Part shown: in pieces, positions 1 to 64,000 of the stretch
How positions within the stretch are numbered: the stretch's first letter is position 1
Layout: every line of letters starts with the position of its first letter
Origin: Azorinus chamasolen
Taxonomy: Eukaryota; Mollusca; Bivalvia; Cardiida; Solecurtidae
DNA: 64,000 nt
Direction: 5' to 3'
Assembly (NCBI GenBank): GCA_963576725.1
Contig: OY755236.1
Location: 70,464,379-70,528,378, forward strand
Translations under genes and position numbers: made by a program
The notes under the pieces: generated by a model
Told to the model about the DNA's origin: nothing
What the model saw: only the letters and a program-made list of their open reading frames with translations
The model's database searches: none

Positions 1-72
1 CACGACGACGGACGCCGGAGCCAGCCTCCTCACAATACCTCACCTGGCACTTTGTGCCACGTAAGCTAAAAA
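1..72 (+). mobile_element. 3' end of a pearl-type (Helitron-like) element
   Basis: The window opens inside an element whose 3' terminus has an ACGG-type microsatellite, CGGACGCCGG, a hairpin (TGGCAC TTT GTGCCA, 45-59) and the terminal GCTAAAAA followed by T. The same 3' plan ends the elements at 35146 and 59418. Everything upstream lies outside the window. Confidence 0.6.
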
Positions 73-900
73 TAATGCAAAAACATGCAAATAGTTTTTC
101 CGCTGTTTTCCCGGAAAACTATTTGACAGATATTAATATAACTTCACAAACATGTTTAATGCATCAAGATCTGAAGCTGAGTTGATTCTGATGATCATTT
201 GATTTTCCGTTTCAGAGTTATGGCCCTTGTCCTTAAAAAATATGCAAATAGTTTGTCTGTTTTCTGGGAAAACTGTTTGAGAGATATTAATGAAACTTCA
301 CAGAAATGTTTAATGCATCAAGATCTGAAGCTGGGTCGATTCTGAGGTTCATTTAATTTGTAGTTCTGGAGTTATGGCCCTTTTACTTAAAAAATAATGC
401 AAATATATGCATATAGTTTGTCCGCCGTTTTCTGGGAAAACTGTTCAACAGATATTAATGAAACTTCACACACATGTTTAATGCATCAAGACCTGAAGCC
501 AAGTCGATTTTGAGGTTCATTTAATTTGTCGTTTCGGGGTTATGGCCCCTTACGGCAAATCTATGCAAATATGAGGATGGCCATAACTTTTTCATTTGAA
601 ATATTTTCTTCTATTTTTTATATGGTTAAACCTTAATATGAATGTTCACATATATTGCGGGGCTTTTGATATGTGATTTTATTCTTAAGTTATGGTCCTT
701 GAACTTTGTGTGTTTGTTGCTTTGTTTGTCAGTCAACTTTTAGTTTGTCTGTTGTTTTCTGGGAAAACTATTAAAATTATATAAATGAAACGTAACAAAA
801 ATGTTTTAAGCAACAAAATCTGAAGCTAAGTTTATTTTGAGGTTCATTCAGTTTGTCTTTACAGAGTTATGGCCGTTGCACTTTACAAAAGTCTGCAAAT
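73..900. repeat. Tandem array, roughly 160-bp monomers
   Basis: Three close copies and one diverged copy. Each carries TATTAATGAAACTTCACA, ATGTTTAATGCATCAAG and GTTATGGCCC; the ATGTTTAATGCATC motif recurs about every 160 bp from 150. Bivalve pearl-type core repeats look like this. Confidence 0.65.
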
Positions 901-1486
901 GTGAGGATAAGCTGTAACTTTTTTATTGAATAAGATATTCACTTCAATTTTTTTAAAAATACTACCACCTTAATATGGAAATCAAGATCTGAAGCACAGA
1001 TTAGAAAATGTCAACACTTTTAAGGCATGATGAATCAGAGAAAGTTTGCAGGTGGGCGTATTATGTACCGTATGCGGTACTCTTGTGCTCAAATTTGCTT
1101 TAAGAATTGTCATGTTAAAAAGTTTGGATGAGTTTAATTTTCAGAGGAATCGGTCTTCCATCCGTCCGTCTGTGTATCATAACACAATATTGCTCATCTA
1201 GCACTTCATTTCTTGACCAATTTTTCTCAGATTTGCTTTAAGAATACTCAATAGTCATGAATAAAAGCTTGGATGAGTACAATTTTCAGAGGAATCTGTC
1301 ATGGGAAACCATTTATTTTCTCTGACAATGTTTTGTGTGGGATATGTGTGCTGGCTCACTAAAGTTCTTTAATAATATCTGAGACATTGATTTTGCTACA
1401 AGTAGGAAGTCCCATTTGTGATCCTCAGTCTAACACAGAAGCTATCTGGTACAATTTTACACCCTTTTCGTAAAGTAACAATTTAC
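901..1486. other. Non-coding flank with one short direct repeat
   Basis: No gene seen. A stretch beginning TTTGCTTTAAGAAT at about 1088 recurs at about 1231, with GGATGAG and TTTTCAGAGGAATC following in both, so it is a two-copy repeat of unknown family. Confidence 0.4.
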
Positions 1487-1702
1487 CTGGTGAATGTATA
1501 TGTCAGAAATAATGATGTCATGATTATTAACTTTGTAAATGGCACATCAAAACTGATAGTCTTGGCCATGGCAGAAATTAGAACCAAATTTAAATTATTT
1601 CATAAGAAAACAGTCCATACCCTAATCAAATGGCTCCAACAAGAACCATTCGCTCTGGGTCTACTCTGTTTGCAGTCATACCTCTATCAGGTAAAAGGGT
1701 AA
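1487..1702. repeat. P1 palindrome-core MITE, diverged
   Basis: Contains AGAAATAATGATGTCATGAT, GCCATGGCAGAAA, the hairpin half TCTGGGTCTACTCTGTTTGC and the end GGTAAAAGGGTAA. The hairpin arms are partly decayed. Confidence 0.55.
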
Positions 1703-1936
1703 GAAGTAATTATAAACTATCATACAGAAATTGATGCGGATGGGTATTTCATATTAAGGGCTACTACACAATGTATATATTTTGGGTTAAATGACAAATA
1801 ATACAAACAGATCTGTTCATATTTATTGACATATCAAAGAAACATGGACTATTACAATGAAAACACATCTACTCCCATAACATTCTTCAGAATATACATT
1901 AACAGTGATATCATGCTTATTACTGCAGGGTGAATC

Positions 1937-2130
1937 TTCTTAACCCTTCACTCTATAGATACCCCTTTTTATGCCTTTGCAAACAAAGTAGACCCAGATC
2001 AGATGGCTCCATTAAGAGCCATCTGATCAGGGTCTGCCCTGTTTGCCTATGTAGTTCTGATTTTAAAGTTCCAGACGTTACCAAGAAATCATGTGTCCAA
2101 ATGCCATTATAAAAATCAGCTAATTAATAT
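1937..2130. repeat. P1 palindrome-core MITE
   Basis: Starts TTAACCCTTCACTC and holds a nearly perfect palindrome, 1979-2047 (GCAAACAAAGTAGACCCAG arm, GATCAGATGGCTCC, loop ATTA). The outer end past 2130 is unclear. Confidence 0.65.
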
Positions 2131-2616
2131 CTATGATATCACTATATCGTACACAAGTATTTAATTCATGGAGTATCTATATCTAGCTATATAGTAATGG
2201 TAACTCCTCTTTCGAGTGTTACTGACATGAAGAACTGCAAGCAATAATCACAGGACATTCATATCTACACCTACGTAATGTTTAGCAAGATTTGTTTACT
2301 ATACATTCCAACTTACAATGCTCTATTATTGTTTATGTATGCATTATTGCAAGAAATCTACATCTACTACATCTACTAGTCAATGAAATGTACCAACATA
2401 TACCATGAAATCACATTTTAAAGAGAGCACAAATTATATGGGAAATATCAAATGAGCTTCTCTTTACATAGACTAAAACCATTTGACAAAACCAAATGCT
2501 GTCCAAATGACAAATGAGCCACAGCACTGGAAATAGTGCACATGTGTCATAATGCACATGTATCATTCACTAGCAGCTGGTGTGTTTTGTCAAAAAAATA
2601 CAAACCCTTCAGACAG

Positions 2617-2838
2617 CCTATTAAACCCTTTACCTCATACAAATGCCTTTCCATGCCTTTGAAAACAGAGCAGACCAATATGTTGAAGCCACGGGTCAGT
2701 TCTGTTTATGAAATAATATTGACATGATCCTATAGTTTCTGGTAAAACATAATTTATTATCTTGTTCATATTGTCAATCAGCTAATTAATATTCATAATC
2801 AATCTTTCTTACATTAATATTCATGAGGGAAAGGGTTA
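2617..2838. repeat. P1 MITE with decayed core
   Basis: Termini AAACCCTTTACCTC and GGGAAAGGGTTAAA are intact, and the left arm CAAATGCC...GAAAACAGAGCAGACC is visible. The palindrome centre is scrambled. Confidence 0.55.
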
Positions 2839-2904
2839 AACAATAGAACTTTGATACAGTAGTTACTTCATATCTATGGGTGTCTTATGGGACATGTCTA
2901 TGGG

Positions 2905-3110
2905 TGCCTTTATCCCATGAATATTCATGTAAGAAATATTGATATCATGAATATCAATTAGCTGATTTTTTACAATAATATTGACCACTAGAAGGTTCGG
3001 CCATGGCAGGAATTGTGGAATTAGATTTATTATTCTTTCACTAGCAAACAGAACAGATTCTTACAGGAACCATCAGATCAGGTTCTACTCTATTAGCAAA
3101 GGCATTAACC
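2905..3110. repeat. P1 MITE
   Basis: CATGAATATTCATGTAAGAA, GGCCATGGCAGGAA and a core with GCAAACAGAACAG and AGGTTCTACTCTATTAGC. It abuts the next MITE so that the two share AACCC. Confidence 0.55.
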
Positions 3111-3343
3111 CTTACAGTGTGGGACATATGTCATTAATGCCTCTTACAAACATGGTAGACTCAGATAAGAAGGCTCCTAGAGGAGTGGTGTATGGTGGTG
3201 GCTCCTAGAGGAGCTCTCTCATCAGTGTCTGCAAAGTTTGTCACGTTACATTTTTGTTAGAAAAATCCCTAAATATTCACCATAAGCGTGACATGTTTGA
3301 ATTTTGGAAAAGTCCATTTGAAAATTCAGCGCTGAAAGGGTTA
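3106..3343. repeat. P2 palindrome-core MITE
   Basis: Begins TTAACCCTTACAGTG and ends GCGCTGAAAGGGTTAA. The core holds GGCTCCTAGAGGAG twice, showing a small internal duplication. P2 shares the terminus TTAACCCTT with P1 but has different arms. Confidence 0.6.
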
Positions 3344-3697
3344 AAAGATGTATCTATGGTGTAAAGGAGTAAAAGTAGACTAAGGAGGCTGTTCCATGAA
3401 GAAGAAAACCACCAGCACTTATTGCCCAGGGTTTAGAAATGATTGGCCATTGTAGAGAGATTTGAAATTCAGATGTGGCTGAGCTGGGGTCTCACCATTA
3501 ATTTTGCAATGTACAAAGACTGGCTTTCCCACAGCAGGCACTTGTGGTTTTCTTCTGCCTCTGCACATCTGACAAACTGTCAATAGTTAAAGTATATTAT
3601 TGCACAATCTGACAAAATGTAGTTGGCATTAAATGAATGAAACTGAACACAATATTAAACATGTCTGGTGCTCCCTCCCCCTCAACAGACATCATCC

Positions 3698-3830
3698 CCT
3701 TAATACTCGAAATCTTGCCATTTTACGCTTTTGCAAACAGTAAAGACCCAGATCAGATAGCTACAGTAGGAGCTGTTTTATGAGGGTCTGATATTTAATT
3801 ACATGTTACAGATCTGATATGTACTGTTTG
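3698..3830. repeat. P1 MITE fragment
   Basis: Left half with TTTTGCAAACAGTAAAGACC and CAGATCAGATAGCT, partial right arm. No right terminus. Confidence 0.4.
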
Positions 3831-3899
3831 CCATGGTTAAACATTTCCTTATTTCATAACACAAGAATTGATATTGAAAATGGGCTAAGTCTTCTATAC

Positions 3900-5185
3900 T
3901 ACAATAGTGCACTGTAAGACCAGATATCTAATACCCCACTGACCCTATAAACTGTCAGACCATGCCTACAACCACACAGTGAACAGTAAGATCGTGTATA
4001 TACAACCCTAATGACACTTTAAACTGTAAGACCATGTCTACAACCACACAGTGAACAGTAAGCTCATGTATATATGTAACTCTACTTACACTATAAACTG
4101 TAAGATCACATCTATAACCTGACTTACAATATAACTGAGCTGTAAGATAACATAGCAACAATACCAGTTATCACTATAATAGTGAATTGTAAATCATATG
4201 TCTTCAACACATTCACTATAACCCATTCCCCCATACTGACGCCTTTGTAAAGGTCACTTTTTGAAAACATTGTGATTTATAACAATGGTTTCAATACTAC
4301 ACAATTCTAAAATGTTCTTTTTCTAGCAAATGCTTCTTTTTGGTAGATTTATTCAAAGAGGTTGGATCTATGAGGGAATTAGATAAATGTGAGCTGTAAG
4401 ATCATATGTCTACAACCCTACTAACACTATAACAATGAACTGTAAGATCATACATCAACAACCCCCACTTAAACTACAATAGTGAACTGTAAGATCATAT
4501 GTCTACAACCCCCACTTAAACTACAATAGTGAACTGTAAGATCATACATCAACAACCCCCACTTAAACTACAATAGTGAACTGTAAGATCATATGTCTAC
4601 AACACCTACACTACAATAGTGAACTGTAAGATCATACGTCTACAAATCCCACTACAATAGTGAACTGTAAGATAATATGTCCACAACATCCACTTACACT
4701 ATAATAGTGAACTGTAAGACCCTACGTCAACACCTGACTCACACTATAACAGTGAACTGTAAGATTATATGCCTACAACCCCACCAACTACAATAGTGAA
4801 CTATAAGATCATATATCTACAACCCCCACTTGCACTATTGTGGAGAACTGTAAGATCCTAAATCAACACCCGACTCACACTATAACAGTGAAATGTAAGA
4901 TCATATGTCTACAATCTCACCTACACTACAATAGTGAACTGTAAGATCATATGTCTACAACCCCCACTTACACTATAACAGTGAACTGTATGATCATATG
5001 TCTACAACCCCCACTTACACTTTAATAGTTAACTGTACGATCATATGTCTACAACCCCCACTTATACTATAATAGTGAACTGTAAGATCATATGTCTACA
5101 ACCCCCACCTACACTACAATAGTGAACTGCAAGATCATATGTCTACAACCCCCACTTACACTATAACAGTGAATTCTATGATCAT
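3900..5185. repeat. 47-bp minisatellite, about 20-25 units
   Basis: Unit of about 47 bp: GATCATATGTCTACAACC, then CCCACTTACACTA, then ACAGTGAACTGTAA. Interrupted by non-repeat sequence at about 4200-4385. It lies downstream of the KDM1A stop codon; short open frames here are by-products of the repeat. Confidence 0.85.
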
Positions 5186-5535
5186 ATACATGCATCTGCT
5201 AATAGCATATTTAAAAGCACTTATTCCTGCACAGAAATCTACCTAGGATGTCACACTTCAATGTCACATGCTTTAACATACTGGTATCTCAAACAGGCTA
5301 TCTTTAAATCTTATTCTCTTATATGCACTGTGATATGTGTAACTACTAGGAATATTAAAATGCTTTGTATCTATTAACAGCATTTCACACATACATGCAT
5401 TTTCCCAAATCTGAGTGTACATGCTAGTGATATATTGTATATTTTCATGACTTCATAAATCTTTATTAGCTGAACTTAATTGGTTCATGTACATAGGGAT
5501 GTTTGTAATGCTATAAGCTGTAGTCAGATCTATTA

Positions 5536-5640
5536 TAACTATGTAAGCAAATAGAGCAGACCCTGATCAGACGCCTCCTACAGGCAGTCTGACATGGGTC
5601 CACTCTCTTAGCAAGGCATGAAAAAGACACTTATATTAGA
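5536..5640. repeat. P1 core only
   Basis: Palindrome core with AAGCAAATAGAGCAGACC, GATCAGACGCCTCC, CAGGCAGTCTGAC and GGGTCCACTCTCTTAGC. The outer parts are not convincing. Confidence 0.45.
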
Positions 5641-5689
5641 GAAAAAGTTAAGCATTATCATTATTACATTCATCTTGTATCAAATACTT

Positions 5690-5916
5690 ACCATTATAAA
5701 ATCACCTTTTCTCGCCTTTGCAAAGAGAGAAGATCCAGATTTGACAGAACCTGTAGAAACAGTCTGATCAGGGTCTGCTCTGTTTGCTTATCTGATTCTA
5801 CAGTTTCTATTATGGCCAAATATTCCCTTGTTCTTAAGCCATTATAAAAATTGTTCTAATTAATATTCATGATGTCATTATTTCTTACATGAGAATTCAT
5901 CAGGTAAAGGGTTCAG
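5690..5916. repeat. P1 MITE
   Basis: Core with TTTGCAAAGAGAGAAGATCC and CTGATCAGGGTCTGCTCTG, then GATTCTACAGTTTC, AATTAATATTCATGATGTC and the end CAGGTAAAGGGTT. Confidence 0.55.
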
Positions 5917-5933
5917 CTACTAGTACTGCAGTA

Positions 5934-6156
5934 AGACTTCCTGTAACCTGCTCAATGCTGATTTTCAAATGGACTGCTCCAAAATTCAAACAGGTCAAGC
6001 TTACGGTGTATATTTAGGGATTTTTCTAATAAAATCTGTTATCTGACAAACAGTGTACACCCTGATGAGAGAGATCCTCTAGGAACCCTCTCATTTTGGT
6101 CTACAACATTTGCAAAGGACATTAGTGACTCGTGTCCTGCACTATAAGGCTTAAGG
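5934..6156. repeat. P2 MITE
   Basis: Mirror orientation of the copy at 3106. Carries CAAATGGACTGCTCC, TATTTAGGGATTTTTCTAA, the core AAACAGTGTACACCCTGATG and GACATTAGTGACTCGTGTCC. It lies in the 3' flank or 3' UTR of KDM1A. Confidence 0.55.
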
Positions 6157-6297
6157 AATTTGTTTAAAGATACTTAACCCAAACACATTGATGCATCATT
6201 AGCAGTTAAAGGATGACATTTTAACTGGAAACATTTGCCATTTTTTCCAATAAATAGTCAGGTCCCTGAAACACATATTGGTCCTTCAGAATTGAGA

Positions 6298-60108
<53,811 letters not shown>

Positions 60109-60629
60109 CTATTCAATAGATGAAAATTATTTGATTTTGACTTCATCGAATCCTGGACATCACTTTAATAACTTTATACTTAAACAGATCATCACTTCAA
60201 AAACACAGGATGAGCTTTTCTCGGTTCCACTGGTTATGACAAAGTAAAAATCAAGTGTTTAAATAAAATTGCAATGTATCTAAATAGGACCTGTACTTTT
60301 AAACAGTCATTATAGTACATAGTAATAGTAGTATACTGCTTTCTTGTTGCAAGACAGAGTGGATTCTAATCAGATTCATATGGTTATCAGTATTTTGTAA
60401 TGATGTTTCGTAGGTCTAAAACTGAGCCCTATATGAAACATATCTTTTTTATTTTAGCATATCACTTTTGACATTTGTGTCAGACCGTATAATATAGCAA
60501 CCTGTAAGTAGCCTAACTGTACCAAAGAATCTTCATTTTTAATTACTGTTTCAATTTTGAGACACCTTTTGAGATGCAAGACACCATCTAATTTTACACC
60601 TGCATCAAAATTACAATTTATTACAACCA

Positions 60630-60840
60630 TATACAGTAAAAGCCCTCTAAACCAAATTCTAGTAGAGAACAATTAAGATACGTTTAGGCAGGTGGCTGCT
60701 TAATGCAGGGAGAAAGTCATGCAGGAAGCTCATAAAGGAGCTTTCTGCATGACTTTCACCCTGCAATAAGCTGCCAACTGTCTCAAAGACCGATATCTAT
60801 ACTACATTGAATGTCTCATTAACAGGGGTTTTATTGTATA
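60630..60840. repeat. TACAGTAAAACC-type MITE with central hairpin
   Basis: Termini TATACAGTAAAAGCCCT and inverted TATACAATAAAACCCCT. Centre: GGTGGCTGCTTAATGCAGGG, GAAAGTCATGCAGGAAGCTC and its inverted copy (60691-60731, 60738-60778). Relative of 53635 and of the palindrome at 36140. Confidence 0.7.
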
Positions 60841-60965
60841 GGCCTTACCCAACCCCTTCTTTTTTAATATTTCATAAGCATTTATATTCAAAGCATTTAT
60901 ATTGCATGCCTTACAAACCCTCATGCTCCTAAACACCACCACACAAACCCAAATTAACCTGAAGT

Positions 60966-61240
60966 TATTTCAGAAGGCGGAAGGGAGGAAAGTGTGCTAC
61001 TTTGGGGAGTTAAACTTTCCCCTCATAGAGATACCCTTTTCAACTTTTGCAAACAGAGCAGACCCAGATCAGATGGGGGCCATCTGATCAGGGTGTGCTT
61101 TATTTGCTTATGAAACTGTATAGATACGAATTTAGTCAATTTACAGTTAATGGAATGGCCTGTGTTCATATACAATTGTAAAAAATCAGCTAATAAATGC
61201 TCATGATGTCATCATTCATAAATGTTCACCTTTTCACCAA
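60966..61240. repeat. P1 MITE; 90-bp left part duplicated at 61408
   Basis: TTTCCCCTCATAGAGATACC, TTTGCAAACAGAGCAGACCC, AGATCAGATGG, GGCCATCTGATCAGGG. The preceding CAGAAGGCGGAAGGGAGGAA through CATAGAGATACCC recurs at 61408-61495. Confidence 0.6.
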
Positions 61241-61489
61241 GGAAATGTATTACTAACAGACACTTTAACCATTTCTAACAAAGTTGCAGAGACTATTGCA
61301 TATCATAAAATAAACCTATCACTTCAATAAATACTGTCTCCTAAACAACACATACAACTAGTCTAGTGTAACTGAGTTAACATACCATGTAGATTTTTTG
61401 TACTTTTCAGAAGGCGGTAGGGAGGAAAGTTATTGTGCTACTTTGAGGAGCTAAACCTTTCCCTCATAGAGATACCCTTTTTGCAAACA

Positions 61490-63870
61490 GAGCAGAGTTG
61501 CAGACCCAAGACAAAAAAAGCGCATCTTCACTCCATGTATCAACACCTGGAAACTCAGGGATCCAGCTATGGATAAGGAGTACCATGCCTCCTTCAAGGA
61601 GAAAGTAACTGCTACTGCTACCTTCGCATCTGACAGTGTTTCGAAAGATGTGTTGTCTAAACCAAAAATTACTCTCCTTGAAGCAACCTTTGAGGTATGT
61701 GGCCTCTCTAAGAACCACCAATGGAAACGGGAAACCTGGTGTAGAGAGGACAAGATTGAGGAGGCCATAAAGATGAAGAAGGTACGTTTAAAAACTTCAA
61801 GATTCTGGTTAAGGCAGGCAAGCTGAGTGAGGCAACTGAGGCCAAAGCTGCCTATAACGAGACTAAGTGTATGGCCAAAATGGTATTCTAGCAGGCAAAG
61901 CTAGAGGCCGAAAAGGATAAGTTTGCCAATATCTCACCCAATTGCCAAGTGAACTACTTGCTCCTGTGGAAGGCCCTCCCAGCCTGTGACATAGGATGTA
62001 ATCTGCAAAGCTCTCTGCAAAACAAAATGTGGCAAAGCTGCTGGTCCACCTGGTATCATTGCTGAGATGATGAAAGCAGCAGGTGAGGAGAGCATAGTGT
62101 TGTTGAGGGACTAGGCAGAGGAAGTCTTCAGTGATGGTGTTATTCCAAAGGACTAGGAGCAGAGCTACATCATTAATCTCTACAATGGGAAAGATGATGC
62201 CCTCGATCACTCCAATTACCATGGTCTGAAGCTAATAGATTAAGCTATGAAATTGCAAGAGCGTGTGCTAGATACCTCCGTCCATGGGATGGTAAACATT
62301 GACTCGATGCAGATCGGCTTTGTGCCTGGCCAGGGCACCACTGATGAGATTTTCATCATATGCCCAGGACTCAAGAGGGTGATTTGGGAGAAAAAGTCTC
62401 CCCTACCCTGCTGACTTCTCCCTGATTTTAGCTGAGGGAGAAGTTTGATATATAGAACATACAGGGAGATACAAAATCAGGACCAAAACTTCTCCCTCAA
62501 TACCACTAAACTTCTCCCTGATCGAGTGCTCCAGCTTGAGCCCTGATGCCAACTTGCACATTGCTGCAAACCAGTCACTGTATCTTGCCTTTGTTGACCT
62601 GGAGAAGGCTTTCAACCATGTACCTTACCTAGGAAAGTCCTTTGGTGGGCCTTGAGGAGCCTGGGTGTGGAGGACTGGGCTGTACATGTCATCCAGGGCA
62701 TGTACATCAACGTTAGGAGTCGAGTATGAGTCAATTGGCAGTACAGCAAGGAGTTTAGTGTAGGAGTTGGAGGGCATCAGGGATCCGTCCTCATTTTCCT
62801 TCTCTTCATTTTGGAAATGGAACTGTTGTCACGTGAGTTCCACACTGGTGTGCCATGCCAATGACCTTGCAGTTAATGCAGACTCTCTGGAAGAATGCGT
62901 GTCAAAGTTCCAAGGCGACAGAATGGAAAGAGGGTACGGAGAGCAAAGGGCTGAGAGTCAACATGTAGAAGGCTAAGCTCATAATCACTGGACCTGGTCT
63001 TGACGTCCTCTGTGACTCTGGTGTATTCCCCTGTGCTGTCTGTCTGAGCGGTGTTGGGAGTTAATGACATCATGATCAAGTGCTCGAAGTGCACATTCTG
63101 GGTGCACAAGTGGTATCCAGGAAAGACTTGTTGCCAACCCAAACTATGTCTGTCCAAGGTGTCGTGGACAGGCATGTCCAATTGATGGCAGACACACTGT
63201 GACAAGTAGATGTAGATGGAACTCTTGCTTGGTGTTGAAGCCAGCTTCTGCTATCTTGGCAACATGTTGTGTGCTGGTGGTGGATGCTCGCTTGCCATTA
63301 TGACAAGGTGTTCTACTGCCTGGGTAAAATTAAGAAGGCTTCTGCCAATTCTGGCATCCAAGTACACTTTCCTCTCAATTTGTGGGGAAAGTATAATATT
63401 TGACGCCGTCGTCTGCGCTACATTTCTGCATGGAAGCGACACATGGGATCTGACTGCTCCAGACTTACAATGGCTCCGTAGAGATGACAGATCAATGATA
63501 TCATGGATCTGTGGTGTCAAGCCCAAAGATGAAATACCAATCGATTCATTGTGTGCTAGGTTGGGCCTGCAGGAGGTAACAGCTCTATGCGTTTTAAATG
63601 GTATGGACACGTCGCTCGATCCTCATCTTGTATTAAGCCTGTTACCATTGACCAATATGAAGGTTCCATGTACTAGAGTGCGTGTTAGACCAAGAAAGTC
63701 ATGGTTAGACTGTGTCAAAGGTGATATGAATGTATGCAGCCTTGGTGACATCAATCCATTAAGCAGGGCTGCATGGAGATCAGGTGTTAGTCGCCTGCTG
63801 TCTACCCCAGATGCTGGGACACCCGCAGCAGATAAAAAATAAAATCAGGATCAAGTCAAGTCAAGACTCA
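61490..63870 (+). mobile_element. Non-LTR (RTE-like) retrotransposon remnant
   Basis: Coding pieces in order on the + strand: linker with NTWKLRDPAMDKEYHASFKE and EVCGLSKNHQW (61530-61740), reverse transcriptase blocks KCGKAAGPPGIIAEMMKAAG (about 62025), NLYNGKDDALDHSNYHGLKL (about 62180), QIGFVPGQGTTDEIF (about 62310), LAFVDLEKAF (about 62587), GVGGHQGSVL (about 62763), CHANDLAVNADSLEECVSKF (about 62851), a zinc-finger-like KCSKCTFWVHKW (about 63080), then the C-terminal frame. The 5' endonuclease is missing. Tail has TCAAG pentamers (63851-63866). Frameshifts, stops and an insertion at about 62395-62545 disable it. Upstream of KDM1A window exon 1. Confidence 0.8.
63216..63842 (+). pseudogene. 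C-terminal part of RTE-like ORF
   Basis: 208 codons: SFCYLGNMLCAGGGCSLAIM, STAWVKLRRLLPILASKYTF, FLHGSDTWDLTAPDLQWLRR, MISWICGVKPKDEIPIDSLC, then RVRPRKSWLDCVKGD and a stop at 63842. The pattern of YLG.ML, LLHGSETW, WICG and GRPRK-like blocks is typical of the region after reverse transcriptase in these elements. Intact frame, but upstream domains are broken. Confidence 0.7.
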
Positions 63871-64000
63871 CTTCTGTCACTCAATTTGAATCCAGACTTT
63901 ATTTCTATTTCACTATAGATTGAACTTAAAACTACATCATTTAATCACATCATATTTTAGAAACTAAATATCCCTATATGCCATGTAGTAACAAGGAAGA

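Noticed and set aside
62402..62545. Separate gene in the AGGGAGAAG-rich insertion
   Set aside because: Short inverted and direct copies of CTTCTCCCTGA interrupt the reverse transcriptase; it looks like a small insertion, not coding.

Overview
The window is eukaryotic, intron-rich, AT-rich animal DNA, most probably from a bivalve mollusc. The evidence is one split gene with GT-AG introns whose protein is closest to animal LSD1, plus repeat families familiar from bivalve genomes: pearl-type elements with about 160-bp core tandems, foldback MITEs, mariner, DIRS and RTE-like elements. The species cannot be fixed from the sequence. One host gene dominates: KDM1A (LSD1, histone H3K4me1/2 demethylase) on the minus strand. 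Seventeen coding exons lie between 60108 and the stop codon at 6298. They splice into 2184 in-frame nucleotides (727 residues plus stop) covering an acidic N-terminal segment, SWIRM domain, FAD-binding amine oxidase halves and the CoREST-binding Tower helices. The first coding exon or exons (start codon and promoter) were not found and are probably beyond 64000. Coding sequence fills only about 4% of the 54-kb locus.

Layout from left to right: 1-6290 is the gene's downstream flank, with a pearl-type 3' end, tandem repeats, palindrome-core MITEs and a 47-bp minisatellite. 6298-11626 holds the last four exons and two minisatellites, one ending about 50 bp from a splice site. 11654-14980 is a DIRS-like retroelement with inverted terminal repeats and an internal complementary region, ending 27 bp upstream of an exon. 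A 500-bp tandem duplication follows (14643-15642). 16-31.7 kb holds eight exons among MITEs, a probable solo LTR (21616-22842), foldback hairpins and a DNA transposon with a 6-bp target duplication (29891-30855). 32694-35146 is a large pearl-type element. 35.5-51.6 kb is one intron with a truncated LINE, a segmental duplication, a degenerate array of roughly 115-bp repeats and an esterase-like retroelement fragment. 51.6-60.1 kb has four exons, a mariner (54130-55396), a perfect 57-bp inverted repeat and a second complete pearl-type element (57120-59418). 61.5-63.9 kb is a decayed non-LTR retrotransposon.

The most repeated signal, with more than 40 copies, is a family of MITEs that begin TTAACC and end GGTTAA around a long palindrome opening with CAAACAG. 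At least four variants (called P1 to P4 here) have different arms and termini but the same plan. P1 has GATCAGATGGCTCC arms, P2 GATCAGAGGGCTCC-type arms, P3 GATGAGACAGCTCC arms with termini TTAACCTTTCGCTTGCT, and P4 GATCAGACGC arms with termini containing AGCCTGCT. No prokaryotic operons, CRISPR arrays, rRNA or tRNA genes were seen.
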